Source of the DNA: Corallium rubrum
Lineage: Eukaryota; Cnidaria; Anthozoa; Scleralcyonacea; Coralliidae
Reading direction: 5' to 3'
DNA: 64,000 nucleotides
NCBI GenBank assembly: GCA_964035015.1
Contig: CAXIUP010000120.1
Span: 1,630,001-1,694,000, forward strand
Shown in pieces: positions 30,895-43,079 of this stretch. The position numbers and the translations under genes are program-made. Under the pieces are notes generated by a model. It was not told the DNA's origin and did no database searches. It saw only the letters and a list, made by a program, of their open reading frames with translations. The first letter of the stretch is position 1; each line of letters starts with the position of its first letter.

Positions 30895-32831
30895 TTAAGA
30901 GTTCAGAACAGCATCAATACTCAAGTTTAATAATGCATTAAGAGCAGAAATAGGAACATCATTTATGGTGTCCAATGAATCATCATTTGATATATCCATG
31001 TGAAGCAAGCTCGATTCATCAATTGCCATCATAGTCAGTCCTTCATCAGCACCAAGGTCATTCCAATCATCTGGCAACAAATTGTCTTCTTCATCGGACG
31101 ACATTTCATCTGCATCAACATCTTTGTCTGCACCATCCATGTTTCCAAACACCTTCTGTAAAATTTGATAAATTTTATGGGCATGTTTTTTATCCCAAAT
31201 TTCAACATAATTGCAAATGTCATCAAGTGTAAAAAGTTTTGACGAATGAGTGAAGACTTGGGCAATCAGAATATCTGAAAAACCAAGTAGAAATTTCAGA
31301 TGATTAAAAACTTTTATCTTTCCACTGGCATCCCTCTTTAACAGACCCATCAGCAAACCCTTGTAAAAACTGTGAAGTTCAGCTCTTAATTTTACAGTTG
31401 TTCGTAGGATACTTCACGTTGCTTTGTTGACTCACTAGTGCAAGACTCCACATTTGGGGTTGGATAAAATTGTACTTTGCAATCTGCAAGTTCACAATTA
31501 CAGGTAGCAGAGCAATTGTCATAACACAAATGAAGTGGGGTTTTAGGTGAATATTGCACGTCAAAGAAATCAAGCACGAACTTGCGTCTGCACTCGGTTG
31601 ATTTAATATAACATGCATTAGTTGTAAATTCTGATAAAGAAGGTAAGCTGTACTCGGTGTGCCATCTCTGCCAGCTCGGCCACTCTCTTGCATGTAAGCT
31701 TCGACATTCTTCGCAGGTTCAAAATGTATTGTGCGATACACTTTCTTACAGTCTACTCCCATGCCAAACGCAATAGTTGCCACCAAGATCCTAATACATC
31801 CATCCTCTGTTTGGAATGACTTAATATAGGTTCTTTGTTGAAGCTGGGAGTGCATGAGTGAAGTCTCTCAATTAACATTCTCTTGGCATCTCTGTTTGCA
31901 GGATCTTCATAAGCATTGTCTCCCAAGAGGGTGTTTAAAGTGGAATAAATAACAGAGCACTGTTTAAATGTCTGGCAGTAGATTATCGTTCTAGTTGCTG
32001 CTGTTCATTGAGCTATCACCTCATCAGTAATCCAGCCAAAATAGTTGGACAGACTAGCATTCTTCTGCATATAATGCACAACATAGGAAATATTCTCCTT
32101 ATGGGGACTTTCCACTATCATGTGTGGTTCATGCATTAGCAAAGCTTCAAAAATTGCTGCTTTGGTGTCACTTGTTGCTGTAGCTGTAAGAGCAATGAAA
32201 GGAACACCAGGCAAAAGGGATCTAAACTCATGAATTTTTGAAAACCACACTCTAAAAGCTGCGTGTTTGTTGCTTTTCGATTGCCCCCGATATAAAATTA
32301 AAAAATGAATTGAAAATAAAACTTGAATCAATGAATACTTTAAAGCATCTTGGGCAGGAAAAGGTACAGCATGTGTCAAGATATTAATAAAGTGAGCAGG
32401 CATTAAGTATTTTATCATTCAGGAGACAGGATTACTTGCTCTTTTAACAAAATACACAAATCACGTACCAGTGACAAATAATGTGGGCCTCATCAACTGC
32501 CACAGCTCTCACAGCCTTAGCTTCTTGTAAATGTCACTGTTTACTATTTTCCTCCATCTCCCATCACCAAGCCACAACTCTGGTGACCCAAACACGATAG
32601 AAAACTCACCATTTGGCACTGCTTTCATTCGAACATCTGAACTGATGTCGTTCAGTGATATAGCACCAATTCCGAGAGAATTAAGGCGACCAACTTGATC
32701 TTTCATCAGGCTGGTTAACGGAGAGACCACGAGGATGATATGTTTCAGAGACTCGCTGGACTGTGAAGCAAATACAAGTGGCAAGGCTTGATGTATCATC
32801 AAAGGCTTGCCAAGCCCAGTTGGCAAATTCG
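30895..32831 (-). pseudogene. RecQ-like DNA helicase, copy L, 5'-truncated
   Basis: Read leftward: helicase motif I remnant (NLPTGLGKPLMIHQALPL), Ia (ILVVSPLTSLMKDQVGRLNS), motif II region, an intron starting GTACGT at 32468, motif III (FIALTATATSDTK), then motifs V-VI (LVATIAFGMGVDCKKVYRTI, QESGRAGRDG). A Cys-rich block (CYDNCSATCNCELADC) and an acidic C-terminus follow (DEMSSDEEDNLLPDDW). In RecQ enzymes this core unwinds DNA with ATP. The gene starts mid-motif I: everything upstream is lost at a junction (AATTTG) where copy R keeps about 930 bases more. An in-frame TGA lies after VIAQ. Frames shift near 31860 and 31560. The intron acceptor reads CG, not AG, in both copies. Confidence 0.85.
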
Positions 32832-35597
32832 GGCGTAACTTCCGGCTTCAATTTCTGGAGGCGCTCAGATAATAGATGCTCTATCCAGTCTCTTATATAG
32901 ATCAGTGGTCGACGGGCACGACCTGCGTGAGAAGGGTCTGGGAACGGGATTTAGCAACATTCGCAAAAAGGTCCTGCCCAGAATCGTTCTGGCCCTTCGA
33001 GTGTCCCTGGGATCTAGTGTAGCGACAGTATATTATAGATCTTGGCGATCGAAAGAAGGAAATTATGGAATATATTCCAATTGGAGCTCGAAATGAAAGT
33101 TTAACTGTTTAACTTTCAAATTTTGGCGGTTGCAGAAGGAAAGCTAGTGATAAGAAAGCTAGGCCAGTGAACCTTCATCGATCCGAGGTGGTATAGAGCT
33201 TGTATTAAAATAGTAAATGTCGGGAAACGCTTAGGACGTCATAACATCACAATTCTTCCTCAATAAACAACTGAGGTGTAAAGTGAAAGTGTTTACGAAT
33301 GTTGCTAGGCCTTCCCCAGCGGGTCCGTTCGGATCACTTCCGAAACGTGTCAACCGAGGAAGGCCTAGAAACTAGGCTACGACCACGGTATTCGGGTCAG
33401 CAGTATTCACAAAGTCTTTTCAATTCTCATTGGAAGAGAATAGTCACATGCTAATCCGTCATTATATTATACCGGCACCTTGTATATACGCAAGAATTTT
33501 TGGCATGTATTTACATACCGGCATGATTCTGTTCCGTTTTCAAATTGTACCGCCTTTTGCAGAAGCTCACGCTGATTTCACTCGGGATTTTCCTGCTAAA
33601 CTGAACCCGTTGAAAGTTGAGCAAAACGTCTCGGCTTCACAGCAAATATCCTTCATTATTTAATTTAAAAGTTAACTGAACGACTTTGTCTCAACAAAAG
33701 CGAAAATATTATTAAACGATCGCAACAACATTCTGATAATGAAGTTAGAAACCATTGGCTAATCATAATAGAAGCAGAAGTAGCAGAGACATTATAAGCC
33801 AATCAGAACATTAGTCCGCACACGGATTAGAGAATTCATTTTTGAATGGATTGTCCACAGACTGTCTACTCTTCTCCCAAAGCCACACACCCCTAAAGAC
33901 ACTCTGTTTACAGGCCACCACGATCGTAGACTGAAAGCCAGCCGCCGATCTCAAACGAGATGACTTTCAGTCTACCACGATCGCTCAAAAATGAAGTTGG
34001 CGATCGCAGCGATCGTAGCGATCATATGGAAACCACTGACGCAACACATGCGGCTAAAAACAGACCCGCACCAGGCTAAAAATAGCAACACTGCGTTACG
34101 TCATTATGATTATGGTAATATGATACACGTTATCTGTCAAGGTTGTATTCCCGTAGGGAATACACGCACTAATTGCTGCCGAGCGTCAGCGAGGCAGCAC
34201 ACTATTCACACTGCATAATTAGAGCATCGCATATAAAGGTCAACAAACTATGAATAAATTGTCAGTGTGGTCAAGTACAGCGACTCCGACAACATGTGCT
34301 TCTATGTTGCAGCCTAGCCTTAGCCAGTATTTTACAGCAAGACAAGCTCTTATGGCCTTCTAAACAAGGTCTACTACAGTTTACTTTCTATAGATGTTGA
34401 TGGTTGGCGGGTTTTGCCACACGAGCGACATAAAGGCTGGAACACCTGAAGCGTGTCAAATATTTCCGAGGCTGAGGTATTTTTCTTATTTTTCTAATCT
34501 TCTTTGCTTTCTTCCTGTTAACAACTAGAATACCTTGTCGGGCACACGGCCTGATCGACCGAAATCGATGCTTACTGACTATGGTAGTCCGATATTTTTT
34601 AACGGACAGTGGTGCAGGTATTGGTGAAATGATTTCTTCCGCGACAAGGTTCGAGGGGTTATCATAAGTTTGTTCTTCACGTGTTGTTCATTGAGCTTTG
34701 TCTATTTATCAGCGCTAATGGGCGAGGTTTTGCCAGTTGTTTGTGAAATGATTTCCTCGTCCACGTTCCACGGGGATGAACACAACTATGTTATCCCCGT
34801 GAGGTTTATCGATCACCATGCAGTCAAGGTTTGCCAATCGAGATTACGCCAGTTGTTTGTAAGGGACTTCCTTGACCAGATGGTTCAAAGGATGATCATA
34901 AATGTTTTTCACGCAAGGTTCATCGATTACCGGCAAGGTTTTGCCTGCAATTTCGCCAGTTGTTTTTGAGATGACTTCCTTGACCAGATGGTTCGGGGGA
35001 TGATCACAAATGTTATTCCCGTGAGGTTTATCGATTACCGACAAGGTTTTGTCAGGGCGAGATTTCGCCAGTTGTTTGTGAAGTAACTTCCTTGCCCAGA
35101 TGGTTCGAGGAATGATCATAAATGTTATTCCCGTGAGGTTTATCGATTACCGGCAAGGTCTTGCCAGGGCGAGATTTCGCCAGTTGTTTGTGAGATGACT
35201 TCCTTGAACAGATGGTTTGGGGGATGATCACAAATGTTATTCCTGTGAGGTTTATCGATTACCGGCAAGGTTTTGCCAGGGCGATCGCGATATTTAGCCA
35301 GTTGTTTGTGAGATGACTTCCTTGACCAGATGGTTCGAGGATGATCACAAATGTTTTTCACGCAAGGTTCATCGCTTACCGGCAATTAGGTTTTGCCAGG
35401 GCGAGATTTCGCCTGTTGTTTGTGAGACGACTTCCTTGACCAGATGGTTCGACGGATAATCACAAATGTTTTTCACGCAAGGTTCATCGCTTACCGGCAA
35501 TTAAGTTTTGCCAGGGCGAGATTTCGCCTGTTGTTTGTGAGACGACTTCCTTGACCAGATGGTTCGATGGATAATCACAAATGTTTTTCACGCGAGG
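32832..35597 (-). repeat. Left arm of a large inverted duplication (helicase-unit flank)
   Basis: This is the reverse complement of about 58880-61337 with small differences. Landmarks: gcgtaacttccggcttcaat at the outer end, the palindromic segment ggccttccccagcgggtccg, an oriented hairpin (33921-33983: cgatcgtagactgaaag with ctttcagtctaccacgatcg), and the repeat array at the inner end. No gene is supported inside. The helicase lies outside, pointing away. Confidence 0.85.
34730..35597. repeat. Tandem repeat array, unit about 108-120 bp, about 7 copies
   Basis: The unit includes gacttccttgaccagatggt, gatgatcacaaatgtt and ggtttatcgattaccggcaa, followed by ggttttgccagggcgagatt. Copies differ by a few substitutions and short gaps. 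Long ORFs through it simply follow the period and are not treated as genes. The matching array in the other arm is at 58885-59345. Confidence 0.85.
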
Positions 35598-35598
35598 T

Positions 35599-35880
35599 TC
35601 AAGATTCTAATGCTTTTCTGGTACGGTTACGTCCTTTGTCGATTATTTGTGCGTTGCTAAAGTCAATTTTGTGCGAGTTTGTCCAAGCATGATTGGCGAT
35701 GTTTGAATTTTCGGCAAAGTTTTTGACGTGTCCCTTTTTCCTAGTTTCAAATGATCTTACGTAATGTATCATTTCCTCCATGCCAAAGTATGTTTAGCAA
35801 TAGCAAACGACACAGGCTGTGTCCAACTTTACAGAAAACCAATCGCCTCTTTTTAGGAGGGTTTAGTTTTGGAATTAGGT
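35599..35880 (-). pseudogene. Penelope-like element, GIY-YIG endonuclease fragment
   Basis: Read leftward, residues MEEMIHYVRSFETRKKGHVK then NSNIANHAWTNSHKIDFSNA and QIIDKGRNRTRKALES resemble the Penelope-type endonuclease (the SxIAxHxxxxxHxIDF...VI block). The GIY and YIG strands upstream are degenerate, with a stop. It directly abuts the repeat array. Confidence 0.55.
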
Positions 35881-36752
35881 ATCCGTTGTCGATCCCGTAA
35901 AGTAAGTATTATATTATAAGACGAAATCAATGATAGAGTTTAATATATTATTCGTTGCTGTGAGTTTGGGCAAGGCTTCAACATGCAGTAGGCCATTAAT
36001 GGTCTCCTGTGTTAAGGGATGAGAATTGGGGTGTGAGAATTGGGGTGTAAGAATTGGGGTATATAAGCCCAATAATGGTCTCCTGGTAGTGTACAGAAGC
36101 ATGGAAAGCTACAGAAAGGGTGGGGAGGCGCGTTTTCTCCCCATACCTTAATAGCGATGCGATATATATTGTTGCGGTGTGAAATAGAATACTATTCACA
36201 CTGCATAAACTAGAGCATCGCATATAAAGGTCAACAAACTATGAATAAATTGTCAGTGTGGTCAAGTACAGCAGTGTAGGATACATAGCGTGTGATGCAG
36301 CCCAGTATTATATTGGAAGGTTTATCGTGATTCCTGATATTGATGCCGATTTATCGTGAAAATGACTTCCCACCCACCCAATTCTGAACATTGCACTGCA
36401 GCTCTTGTCGTATCGCCGAATTTTCACCCCATACCTTAACAGCGATACGATATATATTGTTGCAGTGTGAAATAGAATACTATTCTTGACGTTGCCTCGT
36501 GCCCAGTCCTTTTTCCGAGCTATGTATAGCCGACCAAGATCTCGATTTGTTAAATTTTGCGTTTGTTTGTTTGTTTGTCGGCATTACATCATCCATATAT
36601 GAGCTGATGTGACTCGGTGCGCATGTTCCGCTACTGGTTCAGCTTCTTGCCTTCTTCCTTCGACAGAAAATTCATGATGAGAACAAATACATGTCTTTAC
36701 TTTCTCGTGGAAGTATTCATCAAGGTTTCAGTGGCCAGTCTCGAGGAAAGCA
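35881..36752. repeat. Short dispersed duplications between arm L and the MULE region
   Basis: 36186-36280 (actattcacactgcataaac ... gtcaagtaca) repeats part of arm L (34200-34296). The segment ccccatacctta(a)tagcgatgcgatatatattg at 36139 recurs at 36428. Short (gttt)n at 36560. Gagaattggggtgt is repeated near 36020-36060. No gene supported. Confidence 0.6.
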
Positions 36753-37500
36753 GTGCACTTTCATGAGTTTATCAGCGCTGTTAACAGCACAAACTATCGA
36801 GTGGAACTCGACAACCATGATCTCATTCCTCATGAGAGATTTCTGTCGCTGAACAACTTACCAACTGTAGTTTGCTGCCGTTGGTTAGAAGACAAGTCAA
36901 CGAACTCGTCCATTGAGACATGTCCATCAGAAGTTGTCAACACCAACGTCGGCGATGGATTTTCTAAATTGGCAAATGGCAATGCCGCGAGTTTATCTTG
37001 TCGAGGTAAGATATCAGTTTCTTAGTTTCTACAACTGACACTGTGTTCCTTGGTAGGAAATTTCACGGTTTTTTCCTTCTATTTTTAGGTGTATATTGGT
37101 GTGGAAACATCCCGAATGTAAGTAGAGAAAACATAACCAGCCGATAAAAGCTAAACCGTTTAAAAAAACATCTATCATGATTGAGAACGCGAAAATATCC
37201 GAGTTGAAACAGAATGCGAGTGGAAACTATATCGACTTGTTGTCTTACTTAGTCTTAAAGATGTTTTTTCTGCGGTTCAAATTTTATCTTGTATTAAGTA
37301 GAAAGTATCTAAAACGTTTCTTTCTATTTTCAATTATTAACTGTTTGTGATTTGTTAATAATTTGCGCCGCAGCAAAGTTGGCATCATGTGTCCTAGCAA
37401 CAGTAACTCTTACCAAATAATACATTCACATATTTTTTTCTACAGAAGAAACAGTTTCTGAATTTGAAGAATATGGCATTTGTACGACTACCCAAAGTAA
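36753..37500 (+). other. Possible 5' exons of a gene (three candidate exons)
   Basis: An open frame ending NAASLSCR (to about 37009) stops at a GTAAGA donor. It is followed by a short candidate exon, tttttag|gtgtatattggtgtggaaac (37090-37117), with donor GTAAGT, and another, ttctacag|aagaaacagtttctgaattt (about 37446-37496), with donor GTAAGA. The phases agree across all three. I do not recognise the protein (YRVELDNHDLIPHERFLSLN). It could be the 5' end of the MULE-region gene or a separate one. No coding evidence beyond frame and splice signals. Confidence 0.35.
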
Positions 37501-38727
37501 GACGCTTAAAATCGGTTTAAAGTAGAAAGCAATGCTTTGATTTTTGAATCTACGAAGTAGATTATATGCTATCGACGTGTTAACTGTTAGCTGTTCACTT
37601 GTAGCCTATCGGCGACTAGTATTATGCGTACGTCACTTTCTTCCTGTTTGCTGGCAAAATTCCCGAGCGCCCGCGACTGATTTGTGATCTCGTACTTCGT
37701 AAGCTTTCTCGTTTCTTCATATCAGGACGTATCCTAATCTTATCTGGTAAGTACACTAAACATGAATTCTGTCAGTTTTACTAGTGTGAATTACAGCAGC
37801 TTTTTAGGGTTGCATGATGAACTTTATATTTAACTTTAATATGGTGTGGCATGTTGACGATGTTGTGAAGTCGGTTTGTAGAGCGTTGTTGGTTCGTGTC
37901 TGTTATATTTTCAGCTCAGTAACAAATTCTGTATACTGGAGATCGTAGACTGTCTTCGCATTTTGATTTGCCGTTCAATAAGCAACTGTACGAAGAACCC
38001 TGGCCATATAGTAAACATGAATGTTTAGTTCTACATGTATCTCTACCTGTGTGAACTTAGTGCGTGATTGGGCAGACGATTCGCAAGTCTACATAACGTG
38101 AAGCTAGCAACATAATCATCAGGCGTAATAATTTGTGAAAGACAACCTAAACTTACTTATCTTGACATCCACTTGACAAATTTTAGTCAATTTTGATCTG
38201 GATTGACTGGACGTCACACGATACGTATTAGTATCGGAATTCTTGTGATGCGCCAAGCTTTTTATGCAAAAATTTCGAGGAGTTTAAAAATATCTTGATG
38301 TTATTAAACAGACTGGAAAACAATAGTGAAGGGCACAAAAGACGTCAGTATTCATGTTTGTTGGAGTTTATCATTTTTTTTGCGTTCTTGAAGAGAAAAT
38401 GACTCTTTAAGAATCCCTCGAGATTCTATTTTGGGTTGTTTGTCTGATTTTTCGCTTGTATTAAATTAACTTGGGCTTTGCTCAAGAAAATGGGCTGGCA
38501 GGTTGCGGGGCTGGCAGCTCTGTCCGTAAACGTGGCAAAAATTGTTATTACTAGAAACTTTGCACTATCCTTGGGATCTAGTTGTATTGTAGTTTGACAA
38601 TTTTGCAACTTTGTCTACAGTTTGTCGCCATTTTATACTACATTGTTTCATGTTTCGCTCTTCGTAGATTCATGTACGCCTAGCGTACCGATTTTTAATA
38701 TATAAAGCCAAGCAAAATATTAAATTA
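37501..38727. other. Non-coding stretch
   Basis: I see no supported gene, RNA or element ends here. Confidence 0.35.
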
Positions 38728-38765
38728 TTGCACAAGGCAAAATTATTACATTATGATTGGTCTAT

Positions 38766-38817
38766 TACGTTACGTTACGTTACGTTACGTTACGTTACGT
38801 TACGTTACGTTACGTTA
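38766..38817. repeat. (TTACG)n microsatellite
   Basis: About ten perfect units of ttacg, followed by ttatattatatatatg. Polymorphic-type simple repeat. It abuts the Ulp1-like coding relic and produces artefactual LRYVTLRYVT frames. Confidence 0.95.
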
Positions 38818-38827
38818 TATTATATAT

Positions 38828-39190
38828 ATGAGTTCTGGCCAAGTATACATGGGAAACAACTACCAGAAAGGAGCTCGCTGGACATTGTGCTATGTGGACT
38901 GCCTAACGAAACAAATTTTGATACATTGGGATGGAATGTTCCAAATGGGCTACTGGATAAAATAAAACAATTTGTCAATGCCCTTTATTATGGTGACAAC
39001 GTGGCAAATACTTACAAGTTTGTTGTTTGCCACCATCCACAATCCACACCTGGTCGTCAAGTGTGTAATCCGTCCTGCTTGCCAAATTACCCTCTTCAAA
39101 CCTGTGGCAACATCTGTGCAGTTATTTCAATGATCATGGCTGCAATTTCAGTGAAGGTTCCACTGGCTTTCAACGATGCATTTTTGAGGT
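38828..39190 (+). pseudogene. Ulp1-like (C48) cysteine peptidase domain of the MULE relic
   Basis: In one frame WTLCYVDCLTKQILIHWDG resembles the strand that carries the catalytic His/Asp in Ulp1-type peptidases; a different frame continues NVPNGLLDKIKQFVNALYYG, and NYPLQTCGNICAVISMIMAA fits the Gln...Gly...Cys catalytic block. A shift of frame lies near 38930. The exon ends near 39190 (LAFNDAFLR) with a GTATTG donor-like word. Ulp1-like domains are known in some plant MULEs; here it precedes a MULE-type transposase. The catalytic His position appears to be Arg, so activity is unlikely. Confidence 0.5.
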
Positions 39191-39501
39191 ATTGTATTTC
39201 TAAAACTGACAATACATGAGTATACTATTAAAAGCAAAACTAACTTAGCGTGAGCCTGCAATTAAGCCGATCATTTTTTCCCATTTATGTTTACATTTGC
39301 TGGCATGAAATGATATACTTCAGAATCAGAGGTCCCAGACTTCAACATTTTGAAGCAGATGTTCACGCTCCTACCCTCCTTTGCTACATGTACTATACAT
39401 ACATCTATGTTAAAACGAATAGAAATTTTTAAGGTGATTCTGTAGTTTTGTATGTGTGTTATATGTTTGCAATACTAACTCAACATTTCTTGTATTTTAG
39501 T

Positions 39502-40383
39502 CCCATTCCTTTACCAAGCCAAATGGAAAATTTTCTACAATTTCCAGCAAGTTACTCCTCTTATCTTCGGAGAGTTGTTGCTTCCTGGCTTGGACAAGAT
39601 AAAATTGAAGTTGAGTGCGTTTTGTCTCCCATTGCATTGCTGACGAAAAAGAATGTGGGGGTGCAAAAGGAAGACCTGGATCAGGCACCACTGAGAGCAA
39701 CAAAGATTGTGGACCGAATAAAGAGAACATTGATCCAGGTGTCAATAAGATGAAAACTGGGGTGAGATAAAGAATGTTGAAGGTGAGAAAAAGAATGTTG
39801 GAGGTGAGAAAAAGAATGTTGGAGGTGAGAAAAAGAATGTTGGAAACGAGAAAAAGAATGTTGGAGAGGAGAAAAAGAATGTTGGAGACGAGAAAAAGAA
39901 TGTTGGAGGTGAGAAAAAGAATGTTGGAGATTAGAAAAAGAATGTTGGGGGTGAGAAAAAGAATGTTGGAGGTGAGAAAAAGAATGTCTGGGATGCTGAA
40001 AAGAACGTCACAGATGCAAAAGACAGACATGGGCCTACGGCTGATACTGATAGTGAGGATTCTGGACCTAATAAAAGGAACAATGATCAGGGTGTTAAAA
40101 TAAAAAAAGAACCAAAAGTACCAATAAAGGGGGACATCAAATGCCCTTATTGCCCAGAGGTGTACACACGAAAATCAAGTTTAAAACGTCATATTGGCAA
40201 AGAACGTAATGATGAAGACAACAGTCACAACACGATTGAAATTAAACAAGGTTCATGTACCTGTGAACAATGTGAGTTTCAGTGCATGAAAATTTCAGAT
40301 TTCGTCCACCATCACCTGTCAACAAAGCACAACATGGCCTTCAGAACTGAGACTGTTACATTTGAAAATATGTCTGGTAAGTT
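39502..40383 (+). pseudogene. MULE-region gene: Ulp1 C-terminal exon, heptad repeats and C2H2 fingers
   Basis: After a ttgtattttag acceptor, SPIPLPSQMENFLQFPASYS to ASWLGQDKIEV looks like the end of the peptidase domain. A 21-bp minisatellite follows (separate entry), then DAEKNVTDAKDRHGPTADTD and zinc fingers CPYCPEVYTRKSSLKRHIGK and CEQCEFQCMKISDFVHHHLS. The exon ends at a GTAAGT donor after ENMS (40376). A further exon at 40645-40813 has CNRCGEYKPPQQRKC. Finger modules of this kind often bind the transposon's own ends (inference). Confidence 0.55.
39772..39992. repeat. 21-bp coding minisatellite (about 10 copies)
   Basis: Unit gagaaaaagaatgttggagg (plus one base). In the frame that joins the downstream zinc fingers it encodes EKKNVGG repeats, with a TAG in one unit near 39932. 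The opposite-strand ORF (ILFLTSN repeats) and the RKRMLEV frame are shadows of the same repeat. Confidence 0.9.
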
Positions 40384-40920
40384 TACTACACAAGCATTAC
40401 ATCACTTGCCTGGTGCATGGTTGTTTAGTCTGTTAACGGACAAAGTTGAATGTACAGTAGTTGCATTTAATAGGGCTTATGCTGGTTTACGTCACACTAT
40501 TGTTATCACCAACAAGGCAAGAGTGCTAGAATAAAATGTTAAAGTTTGCCCTGTGCCTTTTGGCACAAACCAAACATTGTTACATGTACTATGTTTACTG
40601 AAATAGAAAATAATGTGTTTTTGTCCTTTTTTAAAATTTCTTAGAGTTTGACTCATGGAAATCCCAAATGGAAGAAACCGAATGTTGTACATTCAGCAAA
40701 TTCAATGGAACAAAATTCCATCAACAACTAGGCTCTATACAACATTACCGTTGCAACAGGTGTGGAGAATACAAGCCACCACAACAACGAAAATGTCTTC
40801 TTAAGAGTCAAGGTACTGTGATCTACAAGTAGTAGCATTTCATATATAATAATTATTAGTTAAACTTATATACAATTATTCTAATCTTAAATAAGAAGTT
40901 GTAAAACCAACAACAATTGC

Positions 40921-42300
40921 ACAGCGGGTATGAAAGTGTGCACATCCATTGCTGGAACGGTTACACACATTATGAGCATGAAAAAGACCTACAGAATGTT
41001 CGAATTTCAAAAGGGAGGCGCAAAGAAATTACAGATAAAATTTATGAAGGGTGATCATGAAAGAATCCTAAATGATGTCAGGGACAGTGTTCAAGGAGAC
41101 ATTTCAACGCCATCACTTACTTGATAAAAAAGACCTCCAGAACATAAGCCGGGTTTACAGTCTCAATGATCTGTGCAACGGCATGCCAATGACCAAGAAA
41201 GTGTGAAAGCTTGGATACAGGAGTGGGAATCATCTGACAACAACCCCATATTATTCTCCAAGGCGAACCGTGTCCTGATCTACCCTTCTTGACGAGGATT
41301 TTATGCTCATAATTCAGAAGCCAATTCAAAAACTCATGCTACAGAAATTTGGTCACAAAGGTGTTTGTATCGACTCAACACATGGTTCGACTGGCTATGA
41401 TTTCACCTTAACCACGCTCATGGTTGTTGATGAGTTTGGCTCTGGTTTTCCTGTAGCATGGTGTCTTTCCAATCATGAAGACACAATATTCATGTCCATT
41501 TTCTTCAACAAGGTAAAACAAAACTGTGGTGAGATTGCAGCAGCATGGCTTATGACTGACAATGCCAACCAATATTACAATTCATGGGTTGGAGTTATGT
41601 AGGGAAGACCAAAAAAGCTCATCTGTGCTTGGCATGTGGACAAGGCATGGCAAGAATACCTGAAAACAAAAATTGGTAACTGTGAGTTAGAGTTACGAGC
41701 ATTAATGGAGCAAACAGACGAGGAGCTATTTATCAAGAACTTGAACATACTTCAAAGTCGTCTTCAGGGTGCACAGGAAACCATCGATTTCCACGATTAC
41801 TTCGTAATGGAGTGGGTGCCTCAGATGCATGCATGGGGTTGTTGTTTCCGTCGCAATCTTGGCATCAACACCAATATGTATGTGGAAGCATTTCCCCGAG
41901 TATTTAAGTAAAATTATTTGAAAGGCAAATACAATAAACGAGTGGATAATTGCATTCTCAACTATCTCAAGGACATTCGAGACAAATCGAGACAAAACAT
42001 TTGAAAGGGTTACAAAATTAACCAAGGGAAAAGTCACAGCTCGCATCAGAGACATTAGGACTCGCCACCTTGCAAGTCTCCGGCTAAGCCCTAATTCAGC
42101 CCAAGGGGTCGACATTGGAGAATGAAGGGGAAAACAACACTGCAGTCTATACAGTGACTAGAGTTGCAGAGTTCTGTCAACAAGAATGCCAACTGAACTG
42201 TTCTGAGTGTGCTCATAATACATGTGTTCACACATTTAGCTGTACTTGTCCTGATCACCTCATTCGCATTCGCAATACTTGATGTAAGCATATTCACCTG
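40921..42300 (+). pseudogene. MULE-type transposase with SWIM zinc finger, broken
   Basis: Segments in different frames: HIMSMKKTYRMFEFQKGGAK (40930 on), DKKDLQNISRVYSLND (about 41120-41170), and the catalytic domain GVCIDSTHGSTGYDFTLTTL ... GSGFPVAWCLSNHEDT ... WLMTDNANQYYNSW (41360-41600). These contain the first and second catalytic Asp. After a TAG near 41600 the frame continues KLICAWHVDKAWQEYLKTKI and WVPQMHAWGCCFRRNLGINT. A SWIM finger (CTCPDHL...CKHIH, near 42247-42295) is cut by a TGA. The order D-D-(E)-SWIM is that of Mutator-like transposases. Confidence 0.7.
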
Positions 42301-42807
42301 GTAGCTAGCAGGTGCCTAATTCCTGAACAGCTTGTTGATGAACACGCTGATGTAGCAAGCAGAAGAAGTGAACAGTTAGGAATGCTTGCTAATGAAGCAA
42401 ATAAACAGAATAAGTGTTCACCATCATGCATACAGGAAAAAAAAACTGCAAATAAAAAAACATATTACTGCAGTTAATAACAGAAGTGGAAACATGCAAC
42501 AACCACGATGCCTTACAGAAACTGAATATTGGACTTTCTGGGAGACAATTTCTTTTTGAGTCAATGGGAAAAGATCGACCGTTGTCAGAGATACCAACAG
42601 TGCAGAACAGTCCATCAAACAGAATAATTAATATTCAAAGACATTTTTTCTCCACTAAGAAAAAGACAACTAGAACCCAAGGATAGTGCAAAGTTTCGTA
42701 GATTTTGATAAGTATTTGATAGATTTTGATAGAGTTCACAATTGCTCACCGTTGTGATAGACCCGTGAACTTTTGGGTCTGTGCAGGTCTGTGTCGGTGC
42801 ACGTTGA

Positions 42808-42935
42808 CACTTCGTCACCTTTCGCATCTGAAATGCTAACGTGGCGACTGAACGTTGTGGCAATGTTCGTTGACATCTGATCGCCTTTTGCACCTGAAGT
42901 GCTAACGTGGCAACTGAACGTTGTGTCGATGACAC
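42808..42935. repeat. Two-copy tandem repeat, about 66 bp
   Basis: The words tctgaaatgctaacgtggcg and cctgaagtgctaacgtggca, each followed by actgaacgttgtg, lie 66-67 bases apart. ORFs over it on the minus strand (HVSxSxAKGD repeated) follow the repeat and are not called as genes. Confidence 0.7.
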
Positions 42936-43079
42936 ATTGGCCATCTACTCGCATTTCGCTACCAACTGAAGCTTCCTGGCGAGTCGCAGGATTGTAAAAA
43001 GTCGCAGAGAACACAGACATAACTTCACTTCTCGAATACCTCGTCGAAAAGAAAGAAAACGTGCAAAACAACAGCATAT

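Noticed and set aside
33430..33663. Small ORF MEENSHMLIRHYIIPAP, present in both arms (mirror at 60503-60736)
   Set aside because: Present twice only because the arms are duplicates; no coding features, and one copy could drift freely.
34844..35385. ORFs inside the 110-120 bp arrays (also 58946-59362)
   Set aside because: The period is near a multiple of three, so frames stay open by chance; the frame is not the same in both arrays and no domain is visible.
34730..35597. CRISPR-like array
   Set aside because: Units are tandem and almost identical throughout, with no variable spacers, in an animal-type genome.
38766..38817. (TTACG)n as telomere-type repeat
   Set aside because: Animal telomeres are TTAGGG-like; this is a short internal microsatellite.
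39497..40030. Minus-strand ORF with ILFLTSN heptads, looking like a membrane repeat protein
   Set aside because: It is the antisense reading of the 21-bp minisatellite; the plus frame continues into real zinc fingers.
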